From NCBI GenBank assembly GCA_030429345.1, contig JAUIFJ010000018.1, positions 23,286-87,285 on the forward strand: a DNA stretch of 64,000 bases, read 5' to 3'. The translations under genes and the position numbers were made by a program. Shown piece by piece: positions 8,050 through 17,350 of the stretch. The DNA comes from a bacterium (GTDB taxonomy: Bacteria; CAIWAD01). The notes under the pieces were generated by a model that saw only the letters and a program-made list of their open reading frames with translations, ran no database searches and had not been told where the DNA came from. Positions within the stretch are counted from its first letter, which is position 1, and every line of letters starts with the position of its first letter.

Positions 8050-8056
8050 GAAAAGA

Positions 8057-8593
8057 CTACTCCACCCTCCGCGCATAGTGGATGTGCCACAACAGCTTCC
8101 ACTGCTCCTGCCCTTCCTTGCGGCCTTCCCAGTACCAGTTCAGTGAATCGGGAGTGATGTCCGCGAAGCGCATGCGGCTGTGGCGCAGGGTATCCTGGCG
8201 CATCACGCTGCGTTCCAGGACCATCTGGCCATCCTCGCGCAGGCCGCCGCGGAAGTCGAGGTAGGAACCGTTGTTGTCGACCCAGGTCTGCTTCCAGACC
8301 TGTTCCTGCGGCACCCAGACCGACCAGCTGCGCCCCAGGAAGCCGGAAGCGCCCTGGGCGTCGAACTGGCGGAAGTCCTCCTGGATCACGCAGTCCCCGT
8401 AGACCCGGGAGATCGTGTTGCGTCCCTGGCCGCCCTGCCAGCTCAGGTCCCAGTCTCCGAGCCAGAAATCGAACTGGCGGAACTCCGGCTCGGCGCAGGG
8501 CGGCGCTCCCTGCTGCGCGGCCAGGGATCCCGCACAGGCCAGCAGCCCGGCCAGCACCCAGGGCAGGGCTGCGCGTGGCGCGCCATCAGGCAT
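8057..8593 (-). CDS. Exported DUF1579-like protein
   Basis: A 178-residue protein with an N-terminal export signal (PWVLAGLLACAGSLAAQQG). It could be processed by signal peptidase I after LAA or, via the LLAC sequence at 17-20, be a lipoprotein. The mature part begins with FRQFDFWLGDWDLSW, the hallmark of DUF1579-type proteins, and continues with short beta strands (ISRVYGDCVIQEDF, WKQTWVDNNGSYLDF, WNWYWEGRKEG-like). The molecular function of this family is unknown. The start overlaps the last 8 bases of lpd, so it is probably the last gene of the sucA-sucB-lpd transcription unit. Its presence behind lpd may be purely positional. Confidence 0.72.
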   Translation of the reverse strand: MPDGAPRAALPWVLAGLLACAGSLAAQQGAPPCAEPEFRQFDFWLGDWDLSWQGGQGRNTISRVYGDCVIQEDFRQFDAQGASGFLGRSWSVWVPQEQVWKQTWVDNNGSYLDFRGGLREDGQMVLERSVMRQDTLRHSRMRFADITPDSLNWYWEGRKEGQEQWKLLWHIHYARRVE

Positions 8594-9986
8594 GGATCGG
8601 CCTCTTGTCGGTGGCGGCGAGCGCGGCCTCCTTGACGGCCTCGGTGAATGTGGGGTGAGCGTGAGACATGCGCGCCAGGTCTTCCGCGCTGGCCTTGTAC
8701 TCCAGGGCGACCACGCCCTCGATGATCATGTCGGCCACGCGGGCGCCCAGCATGTGCACACCGAGGATCTCGTCCGTCTCCTGGTCCGCCAGCACCTTGA
8801 CGAAACCGTCCATCTCGCCGGCGGCGCGGGCGCGGCCCAGGGCGCGGTAGGCGAACTGCCCGCTCTTGTAGGCGCGCTTCTCTTCCTTGAGCTCCTCTTC
8901 CGTGTAGCCTACGCCCGCTACTTCGGGCCAGGTGTAGACGACGCCCGGAATGGCGCGGTAGTTCAGGTGCGGCTTCTGTCCGGCAATGCGCTCGGCAACC
9001 GCCGTGCCCTCCTCTTCGGCCTTGTGCGCCAGCATGGCTCCGCCGACCACGTCACCGATGGCCCAGATGCCCTTCGTGGTCGTCTGCAGGTCTCCGTCCA
9101 CGGGAATAAATCCCCGCTTGTCGGGCTGGATGCCCGCGTTCTCCAGGCCCAGGCTGTCCGTGAAGGGCGAGCGCCCCACGCTGACCAGGCAGTAGTCGCC
9201 CTTGAACTCGACCGCTTCGCCCTTCTTGTTTTCCGCCTTGACGCTGACCTTGCGTCCCGTGTTACGGACCTCGGTGACCTTGTGCGACAGATGGAACTCC
9301 ATGCCCTGCTTCTTCAGCACGCGCTGCAGCTCCTTGCCCAGGGACCGGTCCATGGTCGGAATCAGGGCATCCATGTACTCGACGACCTTGACCTGCGTGC
9401 CCAGGCGGGCGTATACGCTGCCCAGCTCGAGGCCGATCACGCCGCCGCCGATCACCACCATCTCCTTGGGGATTTTCGGGAACTTCAGTGCTTCCGTCGA
9501 ACTGACGATGCGTTTGCCGTCGAAGGCGGCGAAGGGCAGGGCCGTCGGCTTGGAGCCCGTGGCGATGATCGTGTGCTTCGTTTCCAGCTTGTGGATCGTG
9601 CCCTTCTCTTCCTTGACCTGGATCGTGTTGGCGTCCAGGAAGCTGCCGATGCCCTGGTGGGTCTCGATCTTGTTCTTCTTCATCAGGAACTCGAGGCCGT
9701 TGCATGTATCACGCACGACCTGGTCCTTGCGGCCCTTCATCTTCTCCCAGTCGATGGAGAGATCGCCGACCTGCACGCCGAAGTCCGCCATGTGCTTGCT
9801 GGCGTTCTCGTAGTGCTCGCTGGCGTCCAGCAGGGCCTTGGAGGGAATGCAGCCCACGTTGAGACAGGTCCCGCCGAAGGTCGGGTACTTCTCGACCAGG
9901 GCCGTCTTCAGTCCCAGCTGAGCGCAGCGGATCGCCGCCACATACCCGCCCGGCCCGCTTCCGATCACCACCACATCGTAACTCAT
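8586..9986 (-). CDS. lpd: Dihydrolipoyl dehydrogenase (E3)
   Basis: A 466-residue FAD disulfide oxidoreductase that reoxidises dihydrolipoamide of 2-oxoacid dehydrogenase complexes with NAD+. Visible are the FAD motif VIGSGPGGY (8-15), the redox-active pair Cys41 and Cys46 in GGTCLNVGCIPSK, the NAD-binding motif VIGGGVIGLELGSVYARLG, the second FAD motif GIWAIGDVVGGAMLAHKAEEEG, and the C-terminal dimer segment with the catalytic His-Glu pair (SHAHPTFTEAVKEAAL). Length is normal for the family. A strong GGGAGG ribosome site precedes the ATG at 9986. It lies downstream of sucA and sucB, separated from sucB by a 173-bp spacer that carries a repeat element, so it may also be transcribed separately. 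Confidence 0.97.
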   Translation of the reverse strand: MSYDVVVIGSGPGGYVAAIRCAQLGLKTALVEKYPTFGGTCLNVGCIPSKALLDASEHYENASKHMADFGVQVGDLSIDWEKMKGRKDQVVRDTCNGLEFLMKKNKIETHQGIGSFLDANTIQVKEEKGTIHKLETKHTIIATGSKPTALPFAAFDGKRIVSSTEALKFPKIPKEMVVIGGGVIGLELGSVYARLGTQVKVVEYMDALIPTMDRSLGKELQRVLKKQGMEFHLSHKVTEVRNTGRKVSVKAENKKGEAVEFKGDYCLVSVGRSPFTDSLGLENAGIQPDKRGFIPVDGDLQTTTKGIWAIGDVVGGAMLAHKAEEEGTAVAERIAGQKPHLNYRAIPGVVYTWPEVAGVGYTEEELKEEKRAYKSGQFAYRALGRARAAGEMDGFVKVLADQETDEILGVHMLGARVADMIIEGVVALEYKASAEDLARMSHAHPTFTEAVKEAALAATDKRPIHA

Positions 9987-10021
9987 GTATCCTCCCGGAA
10001 TGGGTTGAATTCAAACAATCG

Positions 10022-10160
10022 GAAAGAGAAGAATTCGCACGGAGAACACAGAGGAAACGGAGATCACAGGGAAGGCCAGTTCGATCTGTGGATTCCTCGC
10101 CAAGCCTCTATTCTCTTCTCCGCGTTCTCTGTCTACTCCGTGCTCTCCGTGCCAGCTCTT
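10022..10160. repeat. CACGGAG-type palindromic intergenic repeat, copy 1
   Basis: The left arm (GAAGAATTCGCACGGAGAAC from 10030) and the inverted right arm (ending near 10160, GCACGGAGAGCACGGAG on the minus strand) are imperfect inverted copies of one sequence and can fold into a long hairpin. Related arms occur at 25556-25665 and 25868-25980. It sits between sucB and lpd inside the presumed operon. Confidence 0.7.
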
Positions 10161-11410
10161 CACACCATCAACAGCATGCGCATCGGGTCTTCGAGGCGCT
10201 CCTTGACCTTGACCAGGAAGGTCACCGATTCGCGGCCGTCGATCAGGCGGTGGTCGTAGCTCAGGGTGAGATACATCATTGGACGGATCTCGACCCGGCC
10301 CTCGATGGCCACCGGCCGCTCGACAATGTTGTGCATACCCAGAATGCCGCACTGCGGCGGGTTGAGGATCGGCGTCGACATCATCGACCCGAAGACTCCA
10401 CCGTTCGAAATGGTGAAGGTGCCGCCGCTCATCTCGTCCATGCTCAGGCGGTTGTTGCGCGCCTTCTCGGCCAGCGAGCGGATCTCGGCCTCGATCTGCC
10501 AGAGGCTCATCGACTGGGCATCGCGCACCACCGGCACGACCAGGCCCTTCGGCGCGCTGACGGCAATGCCGATGTCGCAGTAGTCGTGATACAGGATCTC
10601 CTCGCCGTCGATGGCGGCGTTGACCGCCGGGACCTCCGCCAGGGCCAGGGTCACGGCCTTGGTGAAGAAGGACATGAAGCCCAGCCCGACATCGTGGGTC
10701 TCCTTGAAGGTCTCCTTGTACTTGCGGCGCAGGTCGAGAATGGCGCTCATGTCCACCTCGTTGAAGGTACTGAGCATGGCGGTCTGGTTCTTGACCGCCA
10801 CCAGGCGCTGGCTCAGCTTCTGGCGCAGGCGCGACATCTTCTCCCGCCGCAGGCCGCGTTCCCCCTCCTTCGCCACCGGAGCCGCGGCAGCTTCGGGCCG
10901 GGCCTCATTCGTCTCGACCTTCGAAGCAGGCTTTGCGGGAGCCGCGGCCTGGTGGGCGAGCACGTCCTGTTTCGTGACACGACCGCCGGGTCCGCTGCCC
11001 TTGACCTCCTGCACGGCCAGACCCGCCTCGGCGAGCATCTTCGCCGCCGCGGGACTGGCGACGGAGGCCATGCTCCCTGTGGGCCCGGAGGCTGCGGCAG
11101 GCGCTTCTTCCGGCTGCGGCGCCGGCTCTTCGGCCGCGGCGGCAGGTTCGGCGGCAGCCGCCTCTTCCCCGGCGGCCTCCGTGTCGATGGTGCAGACCAC
11201 CTCGCCGACGGCCACATCCTCGCCTTCCTGCACCAGGATCTTCAGGCGGCCGGCGGCCTCGGCGGGCACGGCCAGGGTGGCCTTCTCCGATTCGATCTCG
11301 AGCAGGTCCTCGTCCTGGCGGACCTGGGCGCCGTCCTGCTTGAGCCAGGCGGCCACCGTGACCTCGCTGATCGATTCCCCCGGACTGGGGATGCGAACCT
11401 CGACTTGCAT
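10160..11410 (-). CDS. sucB: 2-oxoglutarate dehydrogenase E2 (dihydrolipoyllysine succinyltransferase)
   Basis: A 416-residue E2 subunit. A single lipoyl domain occupies residues 1-75, with the lipoylation lysine K43 in [10 protein letters not shown]. An Ala/Pro/Glu-rich linker follows, then the peripheral E3-binding domain at about 117-150 ([27 protein letters not shown]), a second flexible linker and the catalytic core. The active-site H387xxxD391 lies in [12 protein letters not shown]. Single-lipoyl-domain organisation and the [14 protein letters not shown] segment fit succinyltransferases rather than pyruvate E2. A GGGGAACCC ribosome site precedes the ATG. It is directly downstream of sucA (51-bp gap with a hairpin). 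Confidence 0.96.
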   Translation of the reverse strand: MQVEVRIPSPGESISEVTVAAWLKQDGAQVRQDEDLLEIESEKATLAVPAEAAGRLKILVQEGEDVAVGEVVCTIDTEAAGEEAAAAEPAAAAEEPAPQPEEAPAAASGPTGSMASVASPAAAKMLAEAGLAVQEVKGSGPGGRVTKQDVLAHQAAAPAKPASKVETNEARPEAAAAPVAKEGERGLRREKMSRLRQKLSQRLVAVKNQTAMLSTFNEVDMSAILDLRRKYKETFKETHDVGLGFMSFFTKAVTLALAEVPAVNAAIDGEEILYHDYCDIGIAVSAPKGLVVPVVRDAQSMSLWQIEAEIRSLAEKARNNRLSMDEMSGGTFTISNGGVFGSMMSTPILNPPQCGILGMHNIVERPVAIEGRVEIRPMMYLTLSYDHRLIDGRESVTFLVKVKERLEDPMRMLLMV

Positions 11411-11433
11411 GGGTTCCCCGTGTTCTCGGACGA

Positions 11434-11460
11434 CGCGCCGCCAGGGGCGGCGCGCACCGT
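11434..11460 (-). terminator. GC-rich stem-loop between sucA and sucB
   Basis: GCGCGCCGCC and GGCGGCGCG can pair around a short CCCT loop in the 51-bp sucA-sucB gap. There is no U-run, so it is more likely an mRNA processing or stability element, or a partial attenuator that sets the E1:E2 ratio, than a full terminator. Confidence 0.35.
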
Positions 11461-11461
11461 G

Positions 11462-14206
11462 TTACATGAAGGCCAGGTGCAGGATCTCTTCCTGCTCGGC
11501 CTCGTGAATCTTGTGGAAGCCGGTGGCGGTCACGCTGCTTTCGGGCCGCGTGATGCATTCCAGCTTGTGGTCGCGGAACTTGCGCAGCAGGAAGGGCCAG
11601 GCGCCCATGTTCTCCGGCTCCTCCTGGACCCAGATGTGCCTTGCCGCCGCCGGGTAGCGCGCCAGCTCCTTCAGCAGCTGCTTCTGGGGCAGCGGGTAGA
11701 GCTGTTCCAGGCGCAGGATCGCCACGTCGCGCCGCTCCCGCTCGCGCTGCCTGGCGCGCAGTTCGTAATACAGCTTGCCGCTGCAGATCAGCACTCGATC
11801 CACCTTGGAGGGCGTGGCCCAGTCGTCGCCGAGCATCTCATGGAAGCGGGTGCCCTCGCCCAGCTCCTGCAGGTCGCTGACGCACTCCTTGTGGCGCAGG
11901 AGGCTCTTGGGGCTCATCACCACCAGCGGCTTGCGAAAGCTGCGCTTCAGCTGCCGGCGCAGCAGGTGGAAGAAGTTGGCCGGCGTGCTGATGTTGCACA
12001 CCTGCATGTTCTCGTTTCCGCAAAGCTCGAGCATGCGCTCCAGGCGGGCGCTCGAATGGTCCGCGCCCTGGCCCTCGTGGCCGTGCGGCAGGAGCAGCAC
12101 CAGGCCGCTCATGCGCAGCCACTTGTTTTCGCCGCTGGCAATGAACTGGTCGAAAATGACCTGGGCCGTATTGGCGAAATCGCCGAACTGGGCCTCCCAG
12201 ATGCAAAGCCCGTGGGGCGTGGCAAGGCTGTAGCCGTATTCGAAGCCGAGCACCCCGTACTCGCTCAGCAGGCTGTTGAATATGCGAAAGGCGCCCTGGT
12301 GGTCTCCCAGATGCACCAGCGGGCGGAACTCCTCCTCGCTTTCGTCCACCTTGAGCACGGCGTGCCGGTGGCTGAAGGTGCCGCGTTCCACATCCTGTCC
12401 CGTGAGACGCACGGGGTGCCCCTCGTCGAGCAGGGTGGCGTAGGCCAGCTGCTCTCCCATCGCCCAATCGATCCGGCCCTCCTCGATCATCTTCATGCGG
12501 TCCTGGTAGATGCGGCGGATCTTGTTGAAGAAGCGCGGCGCCTCGTGCAGCGTGCTGATGCGTTTGCCCAGGTCGCGCAGGTGCCCCAGTTCCACGCCGG
12601 TCTCGGGACTGGACTCGAAGTCCTGGGGAACGGCGCGACGCAGCCCCTGCCAGTCTCCTTTGAGATAATCGTTGAGCGGAGTGCTCGACATGGAGCGCGC
12701 CTTTTCCAGGGCCTCTTCCAGGCGCCTCGCCTCCTGGTTGGCGAGGCTTTCGGGCAGCTCCGGGTCGACGCGCTTTTCGGCGAGCAGCTTGTCGCGGTAG
12801 ATCTCCAGGGGATTGGCGTGACGGGCAATGGCCTTGTAGAGCCGCGGCTGGGTGAAGCGCGGTTCGTCGGACTCGTTGTGTCCGTGCTTCCGGTAGCCCA
12901 GGATGTCGATGAAGACATCCCGCGAGAATTTCTGGCGGAACTCCATTGCCAGTTCCATCACGAAGATCAGCGCCTCGACATCGTCCCCGTTCACATGGAA
13001 GACCGGACTCAGGGTGGTCTTGGCGATGTCGGTGCAGTAGGTGCTGGAACGGCCGTCCAGGTAATTGGTGGTGAAGCCGACCTGGTTGTTGAGCACAACG
13101 TGGATCGTGCCGCCGGTCTGGAAGCCCTTCAGCTGGGACATCTGCAGCACTTCGTAGACCACTCCCTGCCCGGCGACGGCGGCGTCGCCGTGCATCAGGA
13201 TCGGCACGATGCGCTGATTGTCGGAGCCGTACTTGCTGTCCATCTTTGCGCGCGTAATGCCGACCGCGACCGGGTCGACGGCCTCCAGGTGGGATGGATT
13301 GGTGGCCAGGCTGAGGTGGACCTTGCGCCCCCCCACCATCAGATCGGAGGAGTGGCCCAGGTGATACTTGACATCGCCGGCGACTTCGTCCTCGTAGCCC
13401 TTGCCCTCGAACTCGGCCAGGATGTCCGCCGTGTCCTTGCCCATGACGTTGGAAAGCACATTCAGCCGGCCGCGATGGGCCGTGCCGATGACGAACTCCT
13501 CCACGCCCAGCTCTGCCCCCTTGCGGATCACCGCGTCAAGAGCCGGCACCAGGTTTTCGACGCCTTCGATCGAGAAGCGCTTCTGCCCGACGAAACGGCG
13601 ATGGATGAAACGCTCGAACTGCACCGTGCGCGTCAGCAGGTCCAGGATGTGCAGCTCCTCGTCGGAATCGAAACTGCGCTGGTTGCGGCTGCTCTCGATG
13701 CGCTTCTGCAGCCAGCCGACCGTCTCGGGATCGCGCATGAAAATGTATTCGACGCCGATGGAGCTGCAGTAGGTCTGCTCCATGTGTTCGATGATCGTGC
13801 GCAGGGTCACCGGCCCCAGACCGATGCGATTGCCGGCCTGGAAGACCCGGTCCAGGTCGCTTTCGTCGAGGCCGAAGGCTTCGAGCGTGATCTTGCCGTC
13901 ATAGTCACGGCGTACGCGGACAGGGTTGGTTCGCGTGAATAGATGCCCGCGCTGGCGATAGGCGCCGATCATGTTCGCCACGCGGTTCTCGCGGTCGAAA
14001 CTGCTGTCGTCTGCCGGCACTCGAGTGGCTGCCGCAGCCCCGTTGCCGTTCTCCGCCGGATCCTCCCAATGACTGCGGGCGAACTCGAAGCCTTCGAAGA
14101 AACGCTGCCAGCTGGCATCGACGCTGGCGGGATCCTCCTGGTATTGGCGGTAGAGCTGTTCCATGGACGCCGGATCGGCATTCCCCAATGAACTGAAGGC
14201 TGTCAT
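11462..14206 (-). CDS. sucA: 2-oxoglutarate dehydrogenase E1
   Basis: A 914-residue thiamine-diphosphate E1 that decarboxylates 2-oxoglutarate and transfers the succinyl group to lipoyl-E2. The N-terminus has the conserved E2-contacting start (MEQLYRQYQEDPASVDASW). The core shows GTAHRGRLNVLSNVMGK, the ThDP/Mg site MHGDAAVAGQGVVYE with LNNQVGFTTN, then the second half (EYGVLGFEYGYSLATPHGLCIWEAQFGDFAN and PHGHEGQGADHSSARLER). Length agrees with the family (about 900-940). GGAAA precedes the ATG. A DHTKD1-like 2-oxoadipate preference cannot be excluded by eye; this matters because the divergent operon next door degrades tryptophan towards 2-aminomuconate and perhaps 2-oxoadipate. Confidence 0.95.
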   Translation of the reverse strand: MTAFSSLGNADPASMEQLYRQYQEDPASVDASWQRFFEGFEFARSHWEDPAENGNGAAAATRVPADDSSFDRENRVANMIGAYRQRGHLFTRTNPVRVRRDYDGKITLEAFGLDESDLDRVFQAGNRIGLGPVTLRTIIEHMEQTYCSSIGVEYIFMRDPETVGWLQKRIESSRNQRSFDSDEELHILDLLTRTVQFERFIHRRFVGQKRFSIEGVENLVPALDAVIRKGAELGVEEFVIGTAHRGRLNVLSNVMGKDTADILAEFEGKGYEDEVAGDVKYHLGHSSDLMVGGRKVHLSLATNPSHLEAVDPVAVGITRAKMDSKYGSDNQRIVPILMHGDAAVAGQGVVYEVLQMSQLKGFQTGGTIHVVLNNQVGFTTNYLDGRSSTYCTDIAKTTLSPVFHVNGDDVEALIFVMELAMEFRQKFSRDVFIDILGYRKHGHNESDEPRFTQPRLYKAIARHANPLEIYRDKLLAEKRVDPELPESLANQEARRLEEALEKARSMSSTPLNDYLKGDWQGLRRAVPQDFESSPETGVELGHLRDLGKRISTLHEAPRFFNKIRRIYQDRMKMIEEGRIDWAMGEQLAYATLLDEGHPVRLTGQDVERGTFSHRHAVLKVDESEEEFRPLVHLGDHQGAFRIFNSLLSEYGVLGFEYGYSLATPHGLCIWEAQFGDFANTAQVIFDQFIASGENKWLRMSGLVLLLPHGHEGQGADHSSARLERMLELCGNENMQVCNISTPANFFHLLRRQLKRSFRKPLVVMSPKSLLRHKECVSDLQELGEGTRFHEMLGDDWATPSKVDRVLICSGKLYYELRARQRERERRDVAILRLEQLYPLPQKQLLKELARYPAAARHIWVQEEPENMGAWPFLLRKFRDHKLECITRPESSVTATGFHKIHEAEQEEILHLAFM

Positions 14207-14569
14207 GGTGTTTCCATTCGGCTGAAGCGGATAGCGCCGTGGGCTCTCAAGGTGGAGGGACTTCCGACGGGAGGGTGGCAGGAATTGTCCCCGGGAAAGG
14301 CCGGAAGTGCTGACACGGCATTGACCATGCGGGGAGCATCCCCTTGTCTGCTTGCGATCGCTGTGTGGTGGCCCCCTTGCGGCGGCGCGCGCAGCCCGGT
14401 GACCTGTCGGGACCCGGAATCGGCAAATATAAAGATGAAGTTAGCTGCCCGACCACAGCCAGGGGAATAAAAACGCCGGTTTTGGCCGGTTCGACACGCG
14501 AAGGGCCAAACTGGCCAAGCGGTCTGTTGCTGCTGCTGATTCCTACGCAGCAAGGCGGATCAAGCAGGG
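14207..14569. other. Intergenic region upstream of sucA, no gene seen
   Basis: This stretch holds no credible coding frame. On the minus strand a TATATT box (14427-14432) with a weak TGGTCG element 17 bp upstream could be the sucA promoter; this would give a leader of about 210 nt. A CGGGCTGC/GCAGCCCG-like GC-rich stretch lies around 14380-14400. No riboswitch was recognised. Confidence 0.3.
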
Positions 14570-14899
14570 CTACAGGACCCGGGCGCTCCCCGGGTCCACT
14601 GTCTCGAAATCCGCGAAACGCTTCTCGCTGCGAACCTGGCGCAGCAGACGCACCACGGACTGGTGGGCGGGGTGGATCGAGTAGGCCTGCAGGTCCTCCC
14701 GGCTGTCAAAGGTGGAATCCAGGCAGAGCTCGCAACTTTCAGGGTCCGCGGAATCGATGCAGGCCACAAGAAAGGAGCGGATCACGGGAATCTGTTCGGG
14801 AAGAGCCTGTAGAGCCGCCTGGGCAAGCATGCGGTTTTCCTTCCCCGACCGGCCGGCGGCCTGTGGCTTGAATTTCCAGAAGACCAGGTGACGGATCAT
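14570..14899 (-). CDS. Dabb-domain (stress-responsive alpha/beta barrel) protein
   Basis: A 109-residue protein starting MIRHLVFWKFKP, the typical N-terminal strand of Dabb-domain (PF07876) proteins, followed by a helix, the strands RSFLVACIDS and YELCLDSTFDS-like, and IHPAHQSVVRLLRQ. Members form small dimeric ferredoxin-like barrels; known ones include stress proteins and polyketide cyclases, and most have no assigned role. The start at 14899 is supported by a strong GGGAGG site five bases upstream. The gene is transcribed divergently from the kynurenine operon, with about 140 bp between them. Confidence 0.78.
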   Translation of the reverse strand: MIRHLVFWKFKPQAAGRSGKENRMLAQAALQALPEQIPVIRSFLVACIDSADPESCELCLDSTFDSREDLQAYSIHPAHQSVVRLLRQVRSEKRFADFETVDPGSARVL

Positions 14900-15042
14900 G
14901 GGCCCTCCCGCTTCTGCCTGCAACTCAGGCGGTCTCGTCGTACATTCGAAGGCGGTGAATCGCTGGTTCCGCCATGCTGCGCCGCAAGATGATGCAGCGG
15001 GATTATCCCGGCAAGAAACACACAGAATAGCGATGGATTTCC

Positions 15043-15825
15043 ATGGACCTCAATCTTAGCGGCCGCCGCGCGCTTGTCTGCGGCAGCACCCAGGGGATCG
15101 GCCTGGCCTGCGCCCGCGAACTGGCGGCCCAGGGAGCCCGGCTCTGCCTGCTGGCCCGCCGCGCGGACGAACTGGCCCGCCTGGCCTCCGAGCTTCCCGG
15201 CATGGACCATGAATGGCTCTGCGCCGATTTCCGTGACACGACAGCCCTGCAGGAGACCCTGGCCCGGTGGATCCGGGAAGGCGGCTCGGCGGATATCCTG
15301 GTCAACAACACGGGCGGCCCGTCTCCCGGACCCCTCGAACAATCCGGCACCGAAGCCTTCGAGGAAGCCTTCCGCATGCATCTGCTGGCTTCGCAGGTGC
15401 TGGTGCAGGCCCTGCTCCCGGGCATGAAGGCCCGTGCCTGGGGCCGGATCGTCAACGTGATCTCGACCAGCGTCAAGCAGCCGCTCAAGGGCCTGGGCGT
15501 GAGCAACACGGTCCGCGCCGCCATGGCCGGCTGGGCCAAGACCCTGAGCAACGAAGTGGCGCTCTTCGGCATTACGGTCAACAATGTGTTGCCCGGGGCG
15601 ACGCAGACCGCCCGCCTCGACGGCCTGATCCAGCGAACCGCCGAGCGACTGGACAAAAGTACGGAAGAGGTGAGCCGGGACATGCAGGCCCAGATTCCCG
15701 CGGGACGCTTCGCCCGGCCGGAAGAGACCGCCGCCGCCGTGCTCTTCTTCGCCTCCCCGGCGGCGTCCTACATCACGGGCACCAGCCTGGCCGTCGATGG
15801 CGGACGCTGTTCCAGCCTGAACTAG
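15043..15825 (+). CDS. SDR-family protein, first gene of kynurenine operon
   Basis: A 260-residue short-chain dehydrogenase/reductase. The cofactor motif is LVCGSTQGIGLACA (12-25) and the structural motif NNTGGPSPGPLEQ follows near 88. The catalytic region is unusual. S141 in NVISTSVK is present, but the position of the catalytic Tyr (S+13) is Ser154 and that of the Lys (S+17) is Arg158, in GVSNTVRAAMAGW. The C-terminal NNVLPGATQTARL and SYITGTSLAVDGG segments are normal. Because it heads the operon for tryptophan breakdown, it may act on 2-aminomuconate or a later unsaturated intermediate, or be a non-canonical or non-catalytic SDR; this is inference. It has no strong Shine-Dalgarno sequence. 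Confidence 0.88.
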   Translation: MDLNLSGRRALVCGSTQGIGLACARELAAQGARLCLLARRADELARLASELPGMDHEWLCADFRDTTALQETLARWIREGGSADILVNNTGGPSPGPLEQSGTEAFEEAFRMHLLASQVLVQALLPGMKARAWGRIVNVISTSVKQPLKGLGVSNTVRAAMAGWAKTLSNEVALFGITVNNVLPGATQTARLDGLIQRTAERLDKSTEEVSRDMQAQIPAGRFARPEETAAAVLFFASPAASYITGTSLAVDGGRCSSLN

Positions 15826-15850
15826 GCCTGGCGGCAGTCGGAGGTTCTTT

Positions 15851-17305
15851 GTGAGACAATGGGGCAACACCATCGCCGGGGAAAACCGGCCCGCTGCCGG
15901 CGGCGAATGGATCGAGCTGGAGAATCCGGCAACGGGCGAGATCCACGGCCGCGTGCCGGACAGCGGCAGCGAGGACCTGCAGGCCGCGGTCGGGGCGGCG
16001 CAAAAGGCCTTCCCCTCCTGGTCCCGCCTGGACCCTGAGCATCGCGCCGAACACCTGGAGGCTCTGGCTGCCGCTGTCGAGGAACACCTGGAGGAGCTGG
16101 CGCTCCTGGAATCCGTGGACAACGGCAAACCCCTGGGCCTGGCCCGCAGCGTGGACATTCCCCGCGCCGCCCGCAACCTGCGCTTCTTCGCCTCCGCCAT
16201 TCGGCAGTTCGCCAGCGAAAGCCATCGCGGGGCCTGGGGGCAGCTCAATGTCACACTGCGCAAGCCTGTCGGCATTGCCGGCTGCATCTCCCCCTGGAAC
16301 CTGCCGCTCTACCTCTTTTCCTGGAAGATCGCCCCGGCGCTGGCCGCCGGCAACTGCGTGATCGGCAAACCCAGCGAAGTGACCCCGGCCACTGCCGCCC
16401 GCCTGGGGGAACTGGCCATCGACTGCGGCTTTCCCGCCGGCGTGCTCAACATCCTGCACGGGCGTGGCGACCGAATCGGCGCCGAGCTCTGCGCCCACCC
16501 GGAAATTCCCCTGATCTCCTTCACCGGCGGCACGCTCACCGGAGCGGCCATCGCCCGGGCCACGGCCGGCCAGTTCAAGAAGCTGAGCCTGGAACTGGGC
16601 GGCAAGAATCCGACTCTCGTCTTCGCAGACGCGGACCCGCAGGCCGCCCTCGATGGCGCCCTGCGCGCCGGCTTCAGCAACCAGGGACAGATCTGCCTCT
16701 GCGGCTCGCGGCTGCTGGTCGAGCAGTCGATCTACGAGGACTTCCGGGCATCGCTCATCGAGCGTATACATAAGCTGAAAGTGGGCGATCCGCTGGACGA
16801 GCAGACAGACCAGGGCGCGCTTGTTTCCGCCGCGCACAAGGAGAAAGTCCTGTCCTACATTCGCCTGGCCCGCGAGGAGGGCGGACGCCTGCTCTGCGGA
16901 GGCGAGGAACTTTCCCTGCCCGGAAAACTGGCGCGGGGCCACTTCATCCGCCCCGCCCTGATCGAGGGCCTGGGGCCGGACAGCCGCTGCAACCGCGAGG
17001 AGATCTTCGGCCCGGTGCTGACCCTGCAGTCCTTCCGGGACACGGACGAGGCCCTGCGCCTGGCCAACGCCTCGCGCTACGGCCTGGCGGCCAGCGTCTG
17101 GACGCGCGATCTGCAGCGGGCGCATCGGCTCGCCGAAGAGCTGCAGGCGGGCATCGTCTGGATCAACTGCTGGATGCAGCGGGACCTGCGCACGCCCTTC
17201 GGCGGCATGAAGGACAGCGGGCTGGGCCGCGAGGGCGGACTCGAGGCGCTACGCTTCTTCACGGAGCCGAAGAATGTCTGCCTGCAGCTCGAGAATGGCA
17301 TGTGA
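15851..17305 (+). CDS. 2-aminomuconic 6-semialdehyde dehydrogenase
   Basis: A 484-residue NAD-dependent aldehyde dehydrogenase. Catalytic Cys282 lies in NQGQICLCGSRLLVE, general base Glu248 in LELGGKNPTLVFADAD and oxyanion Asn150 in SPWNLPLYLFSWK. The ELGGKNP and ISPWNLPLYLFSWKIAPALA segments are close to the AMSDH/ALDH8-type branch. The position next to ACMS decarboxylase and a RidA-type deaminase makes oxidation of 2-aminomuconate 6-semialdehyde to 2-aminomuconate the likely reaction. The start is GTG at 15851 with a GGAGG site six bases upstream; the gap to the SDR is only 25 bp. Possible symbols are amnC or nbaE by analogy. Confidence 0.88.
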   Translation: MRQWGNTIAGENRPAAGGEWIELENPATGEIHGRVPDSGSEDLQAAVGAAQKAFPSWSRLDPEHRAEHLEALAAAVEEHLEELALLESVDNGKPLGLARSVDIPRAARNLRFFASAIRQFASESHRGAWGQLNVTLRKPVGIAGCISPWNLPLYLFSWKIAPALAAGNCVIGKPSEVTPATAARLGELAIDCGFPAGVLNILHGRGDRIGAELCAHPEIPLISFTGGTLTGAAIARATAGQFKKLSLELGGKNPTLVFADADPQAALDGALRAGFSNQGQICLCGSRLLVEQSIYEDFRASLIERIHKLKVGDPLDEQTDQGALVSAAHKEKVLSYIRLAREEGGRLLCGGEELSLPGKLARGHFIRPALIEGLGPDSRCNREEIFGPVLTLQSFRDTDEALRLANASRYGLAASVWTRDLQRAHRLAEELQAGIVWINCWMQRDLRTPFGGMKDSGLGREGGLEALRFFTEPKNVCLQLENGM

Positions 17306-17350
17306 CCGGAAGGGGTCGACAGCGACTCCATCCATTTCACGGAGTGTGTG

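Noticed and set aside
10088-13942. A 1284-codon open frame on the plus strand
   Set aside because: It lies opposite sucA and sucB and crosses the sucA-sucB and sucB-lpd gaps. It consists of the low-complexity His/Leu/Gly/Gln-rich residues typical of antisense frames in high-GC coding DNA.
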